64,000 nucleotides of DNA from Spodoptera frugiperda (lineage: Eukaryota > Arthropoda > Insecta > Lepidoptera > Noctuidae): assembly GCF_023101765.2 (NCBI RefSeq), contig NC_064216.1, positions 1,674,001 to 1,738,000 of the forward strand, written 5' to 3'. Positions 22,042 to 33,338 of the stretch are shown one piece after another. The position numbers were made by a program, and so were the translations under genes. Below the pieces are notes generated by a model. The model made no database searches, had not been told where the DNA came from, and worked only from the letters and a program-made list of their open reading frames with translations. The stretch's first letter is position 1; every line of letters starts with the position of its first letter.

Positions 22042-22175
22042 AGCTTTTGCCCGCGACTTCGTTCGCGTGGAATAGTGACTTCCGGCAAATTTGTGGTTTT
22101 AACCACATAGTTCCCGATCTCGCGGGATCTCTTCAAAAATGAGATGTGAAAGATATTCCAGGGAACTCTTCAAAT
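22042..22175 (-). repeat. LINE-tail-like repeat fragment
   Basis: CTAGCTTTTGCCCGCGACTT, CGTTCGCGTGG and AGTTCCCGATCTCGCGGGAT: the typical 'tagcttttgcccgcgacttcg' end of insect LINE tails, read from the far end. Confidence 0.5.
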
Positions 22176-22675
22176 ATCAACATAATGAGCTCTGCGTTTG
22201 AATTTAATAGATGTATACTCACTTAGGGCATTGAAAAAATAGTTTAAAAACGGACTTAAACTAACTTAAAACTAAAGAAAGCTACGAATTACGAATTTAT
22301 AACAATTAAAAAAGAAACCATATTACAATCTATCCTCTATGCTATAATAACCAAGCTTAAACTAAATAATTTAAAAGAAACGACTTAAATCTAATCTAAT
22401 TAATTTATAAATTAGACTTACAATTTTATTAAAAAAACTAACTACAGTAACTACTAATAATCGATATCAAACTAAACCTACGTTAAATAGTTTAACCAAA
22501 AAACCAGGAAAACCCAACAAATAAACTTATTAATTGACAAATACAACGAAACCAATTTAGAATATACGAAACAGCAGGACCACTACAGACAAATAATATA
22601 ATCATACGACTGATAATACACTTTTTCTATGATAGTACCGAAGCGCTCGGCCGATACCCAACCAAATGAATGTAA

Positions 22676-23636
22676 GGCTAGCCGCACACACTCAATAATA
22701 TTGTCAATAAAGTACGTATTGTCAATAATATTGTGTGTGTGCGACCTGTATTGCGGTATTGTTCAATAATATTGTAGAATATCCAGAAATTCTGATTTTG
22801 TCACGTCAATATCGGGGGAGGCAGGGATATTGTCAATCATATTGACGTGTGCGGGCGCGCGGCAATATTTTAGTTGAGGAAAAGATTTCAAGGCAGGCGG
22901 ACGTTCGTGTTATTTGTTCAAAATGGAAGACGAAAACAGTATCCAAAGCGAAAATAGTGTTGATACTGTTGATAATAGTACCCTTACGGAAAAACCCTAT
23001 TTGTCAGTGTTTATTAAAACATGGGAAACTTATCCAGAATTATGGAATACATCCTGCAAAGCATATCGTGATCTGTATCACGATTAATTAAAACACGTAA
23101 ACACACAGAGAAGACGTAAAGAAAAAAAATAATTCCCTACGAACAAAGTTTACGTCCCGTCTGCCTGGACGTATTATGAATTGCTGTTTGATTTTGTTTG
23201 ATTGCCTTTTTTTAGTAATAGTAATAATAATGCAATTTAATAGAAAAAAATGTTTTATTTCATGAATAATAAGTTTCAATAAAATGTAAAAAAATATCTA
23301 AATATAAATCTTGATACAAAACTAAGTTTGTATCTTCATTCTTACTGATATGAACTAATAAATCAAACATATATTATTAGCTGAAGTGCTTGTTCAAAAA
23401 TAGCCAAAGTCCCATACAAGTTGGTCAATCCCCTTTATGCAATACTCAATGCAACGACTTTTTTCTTTCTTTCCATTATGTTCAACGTGCGCACACGAAT
23501 CTAGCTGCGGATCGACTGAGTCAGATTGTACCATGAAAAATTGACAATAATATTGTGTAGTGTGCGGGGATCATTTTATTGATGAAGATATTGACAATCT
23601 TGCATTGACAATATTATTGAGTGTGTGCGGCTAGCC
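22676..23636. mobile_element. DNA transposon with 33-bp TIRs and MADF relic (PIF/Harbinger-like)
   Basis: Perfect 33-bp terminal inverted repeats, beginning GGCTAGCCGCACACACTCAA, lie at 22676-22708 and 23604-23636. The flanking trinucleotides are TAA on the left and TTA on the right. PIF/Harbinger elements duplicate TWA, so one base may have changed. The subterminal regions are full of CAATAATATTG and TATTGTCAAT words in both orientations. Inside is a truncated MADF ORF (22923-23087). No DDE transposase is present, so the element is non-autonomous. At 961 bp it is a plausible internally deleted derivative. Confidence 0.75.
22923..23087 (+). pseudogene. Truncated MADF-domain ORF of the transposon
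   Basis: From ATG 22923, 54 codons read through an acidic N terminus (MEDENSIQSENS...) into FIKTWETYPELWNTSCKAYR, then DLYHD and TAA. F-I-x3-E-x-Y-P-x-L-W-x3-C-x2-Y-R-D is the start of a MADF (Myb/SANT-like) DNA-binding domain. A later piece in another frame near 23140-23210, YVPSAWTYYELLFDF, matches the MADF C-terminal end (W..y..L.FL). The domain is therefore broken by frameshift or deletion. PIF/Harbinger elements carry such a second protein beside the transposase. Confidence 0.6.
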
Positions 23637-23707
23637 TTACGAAACCATAGCGCGATCTATTTCGATCCCAACGCCATCTATCGAGGATAAAGACAACTTG
23701 GATTATT

Positions 23708-24010
23708 TATTTATACTCCGTTCGGGCATTTTCTTTGTACTAAAAGTTTAATTATATTGATATTATTTTTTTCATACCTTTTTACTATTTATTTACTTTT
23801 TTCGATGAATTAAAACAATAACATGAACCGAAGTCGTGTAACGATCGACATAGAATTATCTATACTCCGTTAGAGCATTTTCTTTGTACTAAATGTTTTA
23901 TTATATTGATATTATTTTTTCATACCTTTTTACTATTTATTTATTTTTTTCGATGAATTAAAACAATAACATGAACCGAAGTCGTGTAACGATCGACATA
24001 GAATTATTTA
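23708..24010. repeat. 149-bp tandem duplication
   Basis: The unit TATACTCCGTT(C/A)G.GCATTTTC...AACGATCGACATAGAATTAT is present twice, starting at 23712 and 23861. Differences are few. It contains TCGATGAATTAAAACAATAA and CATGAACCGAAGTCGTGTAA. It lies just outside the MADF transposon (about 70 bp away). Confidence 0.85.
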
Positions 24011-24079
24011 TAAATAATTTATTTCTTATTTTTATTTTTTGATTTTTGAAATAAAAATATATCTATGTCCTTTCTAAGG

Positions 24080-24300
24080 TTCTAAACTATATCTGTACCA
24101 AATTTCAACCAAATCCGTCAAATAGTTGCGGAGATTAATGGTATAAGCATAGAATGTTCGACGTGATTCTTTAATTTGACATAACTTTTTTATTTATGAA
24201 CCGATTGACATGAAACAAACACTAAATGTAAATTTAAGCATCCCACAATATATTCGTGAAAACCGCATCCAACTCGGATCAGCCGTTTCTGAGATTAGCG
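24080..24300 (+). repeat. LINE-tail-like repeat ahead of the ACAGACAA run
   Basis: CTGTACCAAATTTCAACCAA, ATAGTTGCGGAGATTAATGG and ATCAGCCGTTTCTGAGATTA are tail phrases of RTE-like LINEs. It ends in a simple repeat. Confidence 0.5.
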
Positions 24301-24362
24301 CGCACAGACGAACAGACAAACAGACAAACATACAAACAGACAAACAGACAAACAGACAAAAA
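24301..24362 (+). repeat. ACAGACAA-type microsatellite
   Basis: Tandem ACAGACAA/ACATACAA units end in an A-run. This is a common simple-repeat terminus of LINE tails. Confidence 0.8.
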
Positions 24363-24511
24363 AAAAGTTAATTACATTTTTGGGTTCGACATCGACATAA
24401 CAATAACCCCTGCTATTTTTTTTATTTTTATTTTCAATGTACAGACAGCACTTTTCTACGATTTTATTATATGTATAGATATAGATAAAAATAAGGCAGT
24501 AGCTCGGAGTT

Positions 24512-24690
24512 TGGCATTACCACGCCTTTTATTTCCGACGAGGTAGGCAGAAATACATACGGCACTTAATGCTAATGTACAATGTCCACCCACTTTTGAC
24601 CATTTGTGTTATAAGACCCATGTAATAGGGGGTGGGTCTATTGCCATAAACTGGACAATGCAAGACTCCGAAAAAACAAAAATATACTAC
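24512..24690 (-). repeat. tRNA-derived SINE D, body fragment
   Basis: GAGGTAGGCAGAAATACATA, CCACTTTTGACCATTTGTG, TATAAGACCCATGTAATAGG and GGACAATGCAAGACTCCG match the body of family D. No tRNA head remains. Confidence 0.7.
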
Positions 24691-25189
24691 AAACTGCTAT
24701 TTTTACAACCTCAAACCACAACCCCTAATTACAACATTGCAGAAATGGTTCCGTAATAACCAGTAACGCGAGTAACAGTGGTTTTTTTGTCACCAGCGGT
24801 TACAAACAGTTACCAACGGTTACCGCGCACGCGCACCTGCGCAAATGTCACTTGTCCGTTAAAAGAACGATATAACGAACTAGGTTTAAAAGTTGACAGT
24901 TATGCAACTATGGCGTGGTTCAATGTGCAATTAGGAGTTATTTTTTAATTTAAAGGGTGTGTTATATTTTTAAATTATTTATAAGGTAATCTACTGTTTT
25001 GACAGTCTAAATGTTGATTGTTCGATCGATGAAAATGTTTTAAGGGTAATCATACAACATTAAAGTCATGAGTTGCTATATCGTTGATTTGTTCCTCGAA
25101 GGAATTGGCAAAGCTAGAAGTAGGGATGTGAAAAAATAATCGTTTATGGAAATAATCGATATTTTTAAAGATAAAAATCGATTTTGCAA

Positions 25190-25324
25190 CGAGATCGAAT
25201 TGAAACGGCGTACTTACGGCGCCGTGATTGGTTTATTAATCAGAGCTGACCAATCAGAGCGCCAAACACAGTCTCGTTTCAATCTCATTCAACGAAAACC
25301 AAACTTGTACTAAGGGTACAGAAC
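25190..25324 (+). repeat. Foldback MITE I, copy 3
   Basis: ACGGCGCCGTGATTGGTTTA faces GACCAATCAGAGCGCCAAAC. The right end is AAACTTGTACTAAGGGTACA. The palindrome brings two CCAAT-box-like words head to head. Confidence 0.65.
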
Positions 25325-25714
25325 ATTTATAACCTTTATAAAGTTTCCAAAAACCGAATTTCTTGGTTTTATGGTTGGTTGCTTTCAAATCATTGTCTTA
25401 AATCTCCTGAAAATAATAAAAGAAATTCCGTCGGTTTGTCCGATTTTCATGAAATTGAGATCGAGAACTCCCGGCCCGGAAACCGAACACTTCCGGTAAC
25501 AATTTGAGGGCTATTTAACTTGTAACCGTACTTACGTTTTATTACAATATCGACGGTTTAGGCTGGAGGCATGTTTGATTCTCGGTTTGGGTATAATATT
25601 AGATTTTACGATTTAGGTATTTCCATCTAGAATATAGTGTACCTGCTAAATCATAAATTTTTATTTTACGGTTCGTGATTTCGAATTTATAAATCCCAAT
25701 AATATTTTATTTAA

Positions 25715-25862
25715 CTTTTTCTAAGGGGAGAAAATGATCCAATGACATATCCCACCTTGGGCGAGGCGAGAAGGAGTGTCAGACTCTTACTGACTAAAAA
25801 CCACCCCGTTCCTACTCCTGCTTTTTAAGTCGGAGCTCCGGTAACGAGCTAGATAGTTCGCA
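25715..25862 (-). repeat. Poly-A SINE B, copy 4
   Basis: AATGATCCAATGACATATCC, GGGCGAGGCGAGAAGGAGTG, TCAGACTCTTACTGACTAAA and ACTCCTGCTTTTTAAGTCGG. T-rich at the left. A 14-bp target duplication was not found. Confidence 0.75.
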
Positions 25863-26337
25863 ATTAAAATTGGAAATGGAATTCAAGTATATCACATTTA
25901 TTTTTCAAACAACCAGTAAAAACACCCTTAAAATAGAAGCAGTCTAAGTTAAGTTACTGCAAAACTTAACTCACCATAAAATAAAGTTAATACTAAGCAC
26001 CCATAAACCCGAACCAACTTAATAACTTACACCATGACATAGAAAGTATATTTATTACAAAATGGAGGCACAACAAGACAATAGACAACAACATTGCACA
26101 CAGGAAACGGTTGTCACGGAAACGGCGCCGGCGCACTTACTTAGACACGGCTTTGTACGCAACTTGATTTAACTTGCTTTCCGCTTCATTTCACTATAAA
26201 GCACAAAAGCGAAGTAAGGTTTTCTTATTATGGAAGTATTGTTTTGATGTACAAACCCTAGATAATTTAAACACTAAGCTAATGAATGACTAGTAAGTAA
26301 ATGTACTAGAATGTATAGAATAGCCTACTTTCCATGT

Positions 26338-26549
26338 GGTTCGACCGGAGTGATACTACGACCTCACATAAAACCGACATGAAACAATGGTGTGTTTCAT
26401 TGTGTGAGTGAGGTTACCGGAGGCCCCAACCCCCAAGAGGCCCGCAACGTATTTGAAACGCCACTGGTGTTTCAGGTGTCCTTGTGGCGGCGATTGCTTA
26501 CCATTAGGTCATCCGTAGGCTCGTTTGCCGGCTTATACCATTAAAAAAG
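26338..26549 (+). repeat. Interspersed repeat A1, 5'-truncated
   Basis: GGTTCGACCGGAGTGATACT to GCTTATACCATTAAAAAAG. An internal part of about 70 bp is missing. Confidence 0.75.
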
Positions 26550-27145
26550 TTTAGAAATCGCACGCTCTTGAATGAAAAGCGTTGTTAACCACCAGGCTAC
26601 TACAACCTAATATATTTAAAGACGGAAACACTTTCCTACTAGTAAAATTCAATACTTTTATCGTAACGTCAAAAATGATAGTTTAAATATGAATTTTATT
26701 TTTCTAATTAATGTAGGTCTGAAATTAATAAGCACGTTGTTATTATTTCAATAATTAAACTACGCTACAGAATGTACTAAATTAATTGATGGAGCTTTGC
26801 AATTAGTTTCACAAAATTATTCAAGTAAATAAATAAATTGGAATTCAGTACCTACTTACTCAGTTAGCAAGAATTAATTAAAATTGTAGTTTAAAGAGAA
26901 AGAAATAATACTTTTTGAAGTTTTTGATTAAAATAAATTTAATTAATTGCTTTCCACTGTTGAACGGTTGAACAAATTTCAAGTCTATTTATAAAACTCA
27001 TTTAGTCGTTCAGACTGATTATTGAGTTAAAGTTACTATTAATAAATAAATAAACTTAAAAAGAAAGGAACAGTAAATTAGTTTCAATACCTACCTACAG
27101 TAAAAACCTAGGTTTCATCTTTAATTTGACTATCTTTATAGGACT
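26550..27145. other. No gene seen
   Basis: AT-rich sequence without recognisable content. Confidence 0.4.
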
Positions 27146-27146
27146 A

Positions 27147-27316
27147 GCTTCTACCAGAGGCTTCGTCTGCGGCCTCGTGAAATAAAAAATATCCGATGTG
27201 TTATTTCAGGCCGCTGTTCCAAATTCAATACTGATCCCTTCAGCCGTTTAAATGTTATTGAGTAACAAACATACACACAAACTCATAAACATTCGCATTT
27301 ATAATATTAGTAAGAT
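27147..27316 (-). repeat. LINE-tail-like repeat E, copy 5
   Basis: CTAGCTTCTACCAGAGGCTT, GATGTGTTATTTCAGGCCG and ACAAACTCATAAACATTCGC, then ATTTATAATATTAGTAA: the reverse complement of family E. Confidence 0.7.
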
Positions 27317-27324
27317 TATATTAC

Positions 27325-27365
27325 CAGGTACACTACAAAGGGGCTATCCCTTTGTAGTGTACCTG
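27325..27365. other. Perfect 18-bp hairpin with 5-nt loop
   Basis: CAGGTACACTACAAAGGG at 27325-27342 is the exact complement of CCCTTTGTAGTGTACCTG at 27348-27365, with loop GCTAT. It lies just after an E copy. It could be a snap-back duplication or a very short MITE. A processed small RNA is possible but unsupported. Confidence 0.9.
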
Positions 27366-27429
27366 ATTATTTTCCTACAATTTCATACTGATATGACGTC
27401 ATTTAATTAATTAACTAGTTCGTTTTTAC

Positions 27430-28080
27430 TATCTTCATAATAGTAGGTATAGATCCAAGACTCGTGTCCCTGGGACGCGCCGGATTTCAGTGTTCCGGTG
27501 TCTTGTTCCGTTGTACTGTAGATCCTAGCTTACAGGCGTCGGTTTTAGGAAGTTGTGGCGGGCTTTTCCCATAAAAAATAGTAGGTATAATAATGATGTT
27601 TTTGTCTTTAAACGGATTTTGATTAGGATTTCCCCAGCGGACTAAATTAAATAAGTACAAGGAAAATTGTGTTATAGGTACATCATCAAGTGTTTTCACT
27701 ATTCTTTTTAGGAGATCATTGGGAAACTAGTAGACGGATCGGACGCAAAACGAAAGAAGTTACAAGTGCGTTGTCAATATAATTCATCTCTCAAACTTCT
27801 AGAACAGCATTTTTAACTTTATTTATTTAGTTTTAAAGTCGAAAATCTAATAAAATGATAGCCCTGCGACCTAATGTATACTTACATAACTACATATTAT
27901 TCTAACTACACGCCATGTATAATGTATTCACATACAAGCTGAGTGTTTGTTATGCGTCGGCATGTCAGTGAGCATGCGTTGAATTCGCATCATTACCGCA
28001 AACTATGACTCCGCGCTGTTACCGCGAACTTTGTATAACTTGGGTATTGAATATGGTATTTTGTGCGTATATACGAGTAT
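27430..28080. other. No gene seen
   Basis: A 70-codon minus frame at 27487-27699 has no motif. No repeat of the families named here is present. Confidence 0.4.
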
Positions 28081-28081
28081 A

Positions 28082-28400
28082 ACTAGCTACTTTCGCGCAG
28101 TTTCACTCGTTCTGCTCGGCTCCTTTTGATTGTAGCATGATGTTTTATAGCCTATAACCTATATCGATATTGTGTAATACAAAAATAATTATTCAAATCG
28201 GTACAGTGGTTTAGTTTATGCTTAAAGAAGAGACAGTGACGTGAGCTACTTTCGTATTTATGTAATTTTTAACCCTCTGTTCGCTTCCTATTAGTCATAG
28301 CGTAATGTTTTATAGCTCACAGCCTTTCTCGATAATTACACTACTCAACACAAATATTATTATTCAAATCGGACCAGAAGTTCTCTACTCATACTAGCTC
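28082..28400 (-). repeat. LINE-tail-like repeat L, two diverged copies in tandem
   Basis: The phrase set CTACTTTCG, GTTCGCTTCCTATTAGTCAT or GCTCGGCTCCTTTTGATTGT, TGTTTTATAGC and TTCAAATCGG occurs twice (about 28082-28220 and 28238-28390). It matches 16625-16815. Confidence 0.6.
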
Positions 28401-28849
28401 GGCCAAGCTTACTCAAGCCGACTTCAAGCATACATACTTTTTTTCATATAAGTACAGGAAACAAAATTAATATATGTAGAATGTGCTGTAACTTAAAAAC
28501 TCAGTTTCTGAGTTTATACGCTTACTTATCCTAAAATTACTAGGTACCTATTTCAATTAAAAAAAATATCGACTTTCCACACCTCATAAATGTATCTAGC
28601 TCCCCATTCGCAATGAGGTATGCAGCACGGTTTACGCCGCGAAAGTTCACCAATGAAACCTTCTAATGAACCACACGGGTGGGCCACTTAACCAACCACG
28701 ACGAGTCTTAATTAACATCTCATTTCGTTCACCATCGCTTTTGTTCTCTAAAACATTACTAAGACGTGTGGGGAAATATCACATGATATTTTTGTTGTAA
28801 GACAAGGAGGTTGAATATCCTTTTCAGTAGTTATTTTGGTGGTATGGAG

Positions 28850-28948
28850 TTTCTTGTTCATTCTTCTCCATTCAAAGCTACACTTTGGAACAAGGACCTA
28901 ACTCCACTGACGGACAATTCATTTGACATTTCAAAAGTGCCTAATTAG
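28850..28948 (+). repeat. Interspersed repeat J, copy 2
   Basis: GAGTTTCTTGTTCATTCTTC, CATTCAAAGCTACACTTTGG and CATTTCAAAAGTGCCTAATT. It stops where an A1 copy begins at 28949. Confidence 0.65.
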
Positions 28949-29226
28949 GTGTGGGAGAGCCATGCTTCGGCACGAATGGGCCCGCTCGACCGGAGTGATA
29001 CCACGGCCTCACAGAAAACCGACGTGAAACAACGCTTGCATTGTGTTTTGTTGTGTGAATTAGGTTAGCGGAGGCCCAATTACCCACCTAACCAATCTTC
29101 CCAAACAACACATAAATTCCTAACCCCCAAAAGGCCGGCAACGCACTTGTAACGCCACGAGCGACGGTGGCGGCGATTGCTTACCATCAGGTGATCCATC
29201 TGCTCGTTTACCGGCTTATACCATAA
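28949..29226 (+). repeat. Interspersed repeat A1, full-length copy
   Basis: From GTGTGGGAGAGCCATGCTTC to GCTTATACCATAATAAG. It appears to have landed in repeat J. Confidence 0.8.
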
Positions 29227-29671
29227 TAAGAACCATCTTAAATCTAAAACTCAGCGGAAATGACATCATGTTAGTAGTTGTGTCTTATGATCACCCACGT
29301 TGACACCTTCATGTACAATTATATGTGAGGTAAACGACTGAACGTGCGCGTGCGATCATTCTCAATTTATCGCAGGATTACAGTCGTTATACTGATGTCA
29401 TGAATATTTTAATCATAGAGCTATTTGCAGTACTTTAGTACGGTTGTATGTCCTTAAGCTGTGATGTGAGATAATAGCCTAAGCTAATCTAAATGAACAA
29501 TAAAGATGATTATCAACAAATGTAAAAATGTTTGTGGACGAAATTCAGAATAATCTGTTTACATAATCTTGAAATTCAATATCTCGTGGGTTATGTGACC
29601 ATTTACTGATTTTGACTTCTGTAATTTTCTTATTAATTATTATTCTGAAATCCTCATAGGTAAATCAAAAT

Positions 29672-29835
29672 TCTAACTGGTTAACTGTACGGCCTTGCAA
29701 CGTGTGTCTGATTCCCACATGGAACAACTCTTTGTGTGATCCACAAATTGTCTGGGTGTGATGTGTATGTGAACTTATGTGTTTGTAAACGCACCCACGA
29801 CACAGGAGAAAAACCTAATGTAAGGCAATGTTTTT
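29672..29835 (+). repeat. tRNA-derived SINE C, copy 3
   Basis: Part of the head (GTGTGTCTGATTCCCACATG) and the body (CTTTGTGTGATCCACAAATT, TTTGTAAACGCACCCACGAC). Confidence 0.7.
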
Positions 29836-30131
29836 TTAATCAATATAAAATTTAGCATTAGGACAAACCGCTGCGATTTCAAGACATAAGATTTTTAAGT
29901 AAGTATAAAATTTTCAGTTACCTATGACTCACTCAACTGCATTTTAACTAAACTCAAATATCACATACATACATATTGCTCTTCGTCGATTCCTCAAGGT
30001 TATTGTTCGTTTTTCTTCGAATATGTGACTAACATATTAAGTAGAACTGATGGCAAATATATTACTATGTCTGCAGCATAAATCACTCGAATGGTAGTTT
30101 GGATTAAACATATATATGAATATATCGATAG

Positions 30132-30197
30132 CTGCCTCGTTGGTCAAGTGGATGGAAGTGCGGCTGCCGATTAAGAGATATTTTGTTCGAATGTGGT
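30132..30197 (+). repeat. tRNA-derived SINE D, head only
   Basis: GCTGCCTCGTTGGTCAAGTG (A-box-like) followed by a decayed B-box region (TTTTGTTCGAATG). The body is absent. Confidence 0.55.
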
Positions 30198-30219
30198 AAA
30201 GTACAATAGTATAACTAGT

Positions 30220-30412
30220 ATTTGACTGCACGGTTGTTAGGTAACTGGCTGCTATGGAACGTGTTGCAGGTTCAATACCAGCACGAAACAATTATTTGTG
30301 TGATCCATAAATTGTTATTTCGGATTGGGTGTTATCTGTATGGCAAATTGTATGATTGTAAACGCACCTACGACAGAAGAAAATCCTAGTAATGGGTAAC
30401 GTTTTTTAAAAA
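30220..30412 (+). repeat. tRNA-derived SINE C, copy 4
   Basis: Head with GTTAGGTAACTGGCTGCTAT and GTTGCAGGTTCAATACCAGC. Body with TGTGTGATCCATAAATTGTT and TTGTAAACGCACCTACGAC. Confidence 0.75.
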
Positions 30413-30518
30413 TAAAAAACTTGAACCTAAGTTTTAGCATCTCTTTAGAGACCCACCAAAGGTCAACGAGACTTAAAACATATCTGACTATTTAAAATGC
30501 CAGTCTTTAAGCGGGGTA

Positions 30519-30607
30519 TTAGGCCCAGTAACCTCACACGGTTAAACATGCCTACAACATTTTTCACGTCAGTTTCTTATGAGGCCATAGTAACACTCCA
30601 GTCAAAC
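30519..30607 (-). repeat. Interspersed repeat A1, 5' fragment
   Basis: TAGGCCCAGTAACCTCACAC and CACGTCAGTTTCTTATGAGG, then CCATAGTAACACTCCAGTC, match the 5' half of A1 on the minus strand. Confidence 0.6.
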
Positions 30608-30984
30608 CAACTACAGGCACTGAAGCCAGCCTCACCCACATAATACAAAATATGAATATCACAACATAATAGGTACCCACATATTGGCAGAAACTACGTG
30701 CGAACTAAAATCATTCACATCTAAGGCTTCCTCCTTCATACATTCGTAAGTAATCCGGAACACATTGAATGATTGTCGTTAGCAAATGTCCTTGTACACA
30801 CAATGGACTATTATTTGACTTGTATTAAATAATGAATGCCAAATCAAGTAGCTCAGCCTGCGTGGAATAAGTTTTACATTAATTACCTTCACGTACATAT
30901 TCACACGTATGGTTTTCCTAATATTATGTGAGTGGTTGAATTCTTTGGTCTGGTGGTTCCAAGTGTGTATCAAGCAAAGGGTCG

Positions 30985-31110
30985 TTTTTATAGAGTAGAC
31001 TGGCAAACGAGTAGATGGATCACTTGATTTTAAGCAATCGTCACGGGTAATGGACACTTGCAACACCAGAGGAGTTACACGTGTGTTTCCAGCCTTTTGG
31101 GGGTTCAGGA
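30985..31110 (-). repeat. Interspersed repeat A1, 3' fragment
   Basis: GGCAAACGAGTAGATGGATC, ACTTGATTTTAAGCAATCGT and GACACTTGCAACACCAGAGG. It may belong with the 5' fragment at 30519-30607, split by about 380 bp. Confidence 0.65.
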
Positions 31111-31307
31111 TTTTGTTCTAGTTCGATTTTGTTTTATTTTTTAACTCAGTAATAAAAAGCATAGTAGGATTGAAGCTAAGAGTTAGTCTTTTGTAGTTTA
31201 CCTACAACGATGGGACAAAGACGTGGGTTTGGCCTAAGTGTGTACAAAATAATATCATCTAACCTATAAAACAAAATTAAGTATAGCCATTAATAATCAC
31301 AATCCAT

Positions 31308-31555
31308 CACCACGCTTGCTCTATGCGAGTTGGCGATTTCAAACTAATAATTAAAAATTAGAAGCCCAGATTTCCTTACGATATTTTCTGTCATCGTTTG
31401 TCAGTGGTGTCTAAACTCTTAAAAAGTACATATAACTGGGATAAAGTCACATTGGTACTTGCTCTTGGTAGGTTTCGAACCCATCTTACACGAGAAGCGG
31501 ACCCTCTTAAACCTCCATGCCACCACGACAACCCATCAATAACACAAGTAAACTT
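31308..31555 (-). repeat. tRNA-derived SINE H, copy 1
   Basis: On the minus strand a tRNA-like head has TGGTGGCATGGAGGTTTAAG (A-box-like) and GATGGGTTCGAAACC (an exact match to the B-box consensus GGTTCGANNCC). The body includes TTAGACACCACTGACAAACG and AATCTGGGCTTCTAATTTTT. Partial relatives lie at 44150, 50410 and 55085. Confidence 0.65.
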
Positions 31556-31830
31556 ATAAGGTTATAAGTTATAACAAAACATAGCAAAAAGTTGATCGTT
31601 TTTACGACATGGCGCCGCCAAGTTCCACAATATCGGAGCAAAGTCAAGCTGTATGTAACGAGTTCTCGATAGTTCCACTATGTGGTGTCAGATAGATGTA
31701 ACGAAGAACTTTGTGTAAACGATGTATTAATATTTACTTTGCTAGTTTGATCTTTATTTATCTACTAAGTATAGAAAAGTATATAAAGTAGAACTGCCTC
31801 GTTTATATTATAACTTTTGTGGGATGTACT

Positions 31831-31907
31831 AAATTAATTGTTATGTTTTTCGGCTTATTCATGTCACTATTTGACGAGGAACTCGATTAGTTTCAAGCTA
31901 TGTTAGA
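31831..31907 (+). repeat. MITE N, diverged left part
   Basis: TAAATTAATTGTTATG, CGGCTTATTCATGTCACTAT and TTGACGAGGAACTCGATTAG match one arm and part of the centre of the MITE at 18176. It is cut off by the adjacent A1 copy. Confidence 0.6.
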
Positions 31908-32181
31908 TTTTTTTTAAGGAATACGCCGGTAAAAGTGCGGACATATCACCTGATGGTAAGCAATCGCCGCCGCCTGAAACACCAGAGGCATTACAAGTGT
32001 GTTGAGGGTTAGGAATGGGTTGTTGGGAAATTGGCGATTAGGAAGGGGATAATTGGGACTCCGGTAACCTCACTCACACAACAAAACACAACGCTAGCGT
32101 TGTTTCACGCCGATTTTTGTAAGGCCGTGGTATTACTCCGGTCGAGTTAGTCCAATCATGCTGAAGCATGGCTCTCCCACA
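31908..32181 (-). repeat. Interspersed repeat A1, full-length copy
   Basis: Starts with T8 (its A tail) and ends GCATGGCTCTCCCACAT. Full length on the minus strand, abutting a truncated MITE N. Confidence 0.82.
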
Positions 32182-32592
32182 TTTAAGGAGGAATTCTAAG
32201 TAATTCAAGTTAATAATTGATAAATTAAATTACACGAAGTCTAGTATTTTGTCTGACAATAAACTCTTAAATTAAAACAATAGAGACTCCTTACAAAATT
32301 AGCGGCATGTGGGTGTAAGATCTACCTACCATCTACCACCTACCTACAGTAGGAGTTCCTTTAACCTTTTCACACAAAAGATTAACAAGCATGGGTATAT
32401 TTATAAACTTGGTGGAGACTATTCTCGTTCGCAACCATTGTGTCGATTCATGTATTGTAACCAGGTGTGATAATAAAACCCTAAAGGAATCTACGTATCT
32501 AACTGAGTGTGGTTATTGCTAAATATATTGAATTTGAATGCTAATAAAGTTGAAGATGTTTATCATCTTCACTGTACGATAGTTGAGCAGCT

Positions 32593-32800
32593 ATCAGGTA
32601 ACGTGTAGCGGTAGCAGGTTTGAAACCCGCAAAGAGCAATCTCTCTGTGTGATACACAAATTGTTGTTTCGGATCTAGGCGTCATGTGTATGACAAGTTC
32701 ACATACACATAACACCTAGACCAGAAACGATACCCCTATGTTTGTAAACGCACCCACGACAGAGGACAATCCTAGTGTGTGGCAACGTTTATTTAAGTCT
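32593..32800 (+). repeat. tRNA-derived SINE C, copy 5, with internal inversion
   Basis: Head GTAGCAGGTTTGAAACCCGC, body CTGTGTGATACACAAATTG and TTTGTAAACGCACCCACGAC. The body segment at 32666-32692 is followed by its own inverted, slightly diverged copy at 32702-32728, so the SINE body carries a foldback not present in other copies. Confidence 0.75.
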
Positions 32801-33338
32801 TCTGGTGTAATGTGTCCGTAATGAGCAAGAATTGCATTCTTTATTTACTTAGTGCACTTAGAATAAATAAGTAAACCGATGTCTCCTGAGGCTGCACTAG
32901 TTTATTGAAATGTTATCTGAAGTAGCCAACTTGGATGAGGTTTTCATTCCGGAGTGGACATGTTACAGCTATAATTTAATAGGATAGTTTATTAATCTCC
33001 ATTTCTGTATATCCCTTCAGGAAATACAATACATTTTAATATCTGTAGCAGGTTGTAAGTTTTATATTACAAAATATAAAGTTACAACCACTACCACAGG
33101 CAGGCAGGACCACAGACCACATTATGTGATGTGCAGTCAATTTACCACGCAAGGTTACTCCTTCGACTCCCGTCTTTTTCTGTTAATGATAAAGTTAGTG
33201 TTAATCTGTTATTTATTATGACAAAATTAGCGAATAGTGTTCCTTTTTCTCATTGGTGTGATTGGGAGTTATGAATAGAATCAACACTGAAGTACGACAA
33301 TGTAACTATAAATATAAATATGTTCTGTTAATTCTGTG

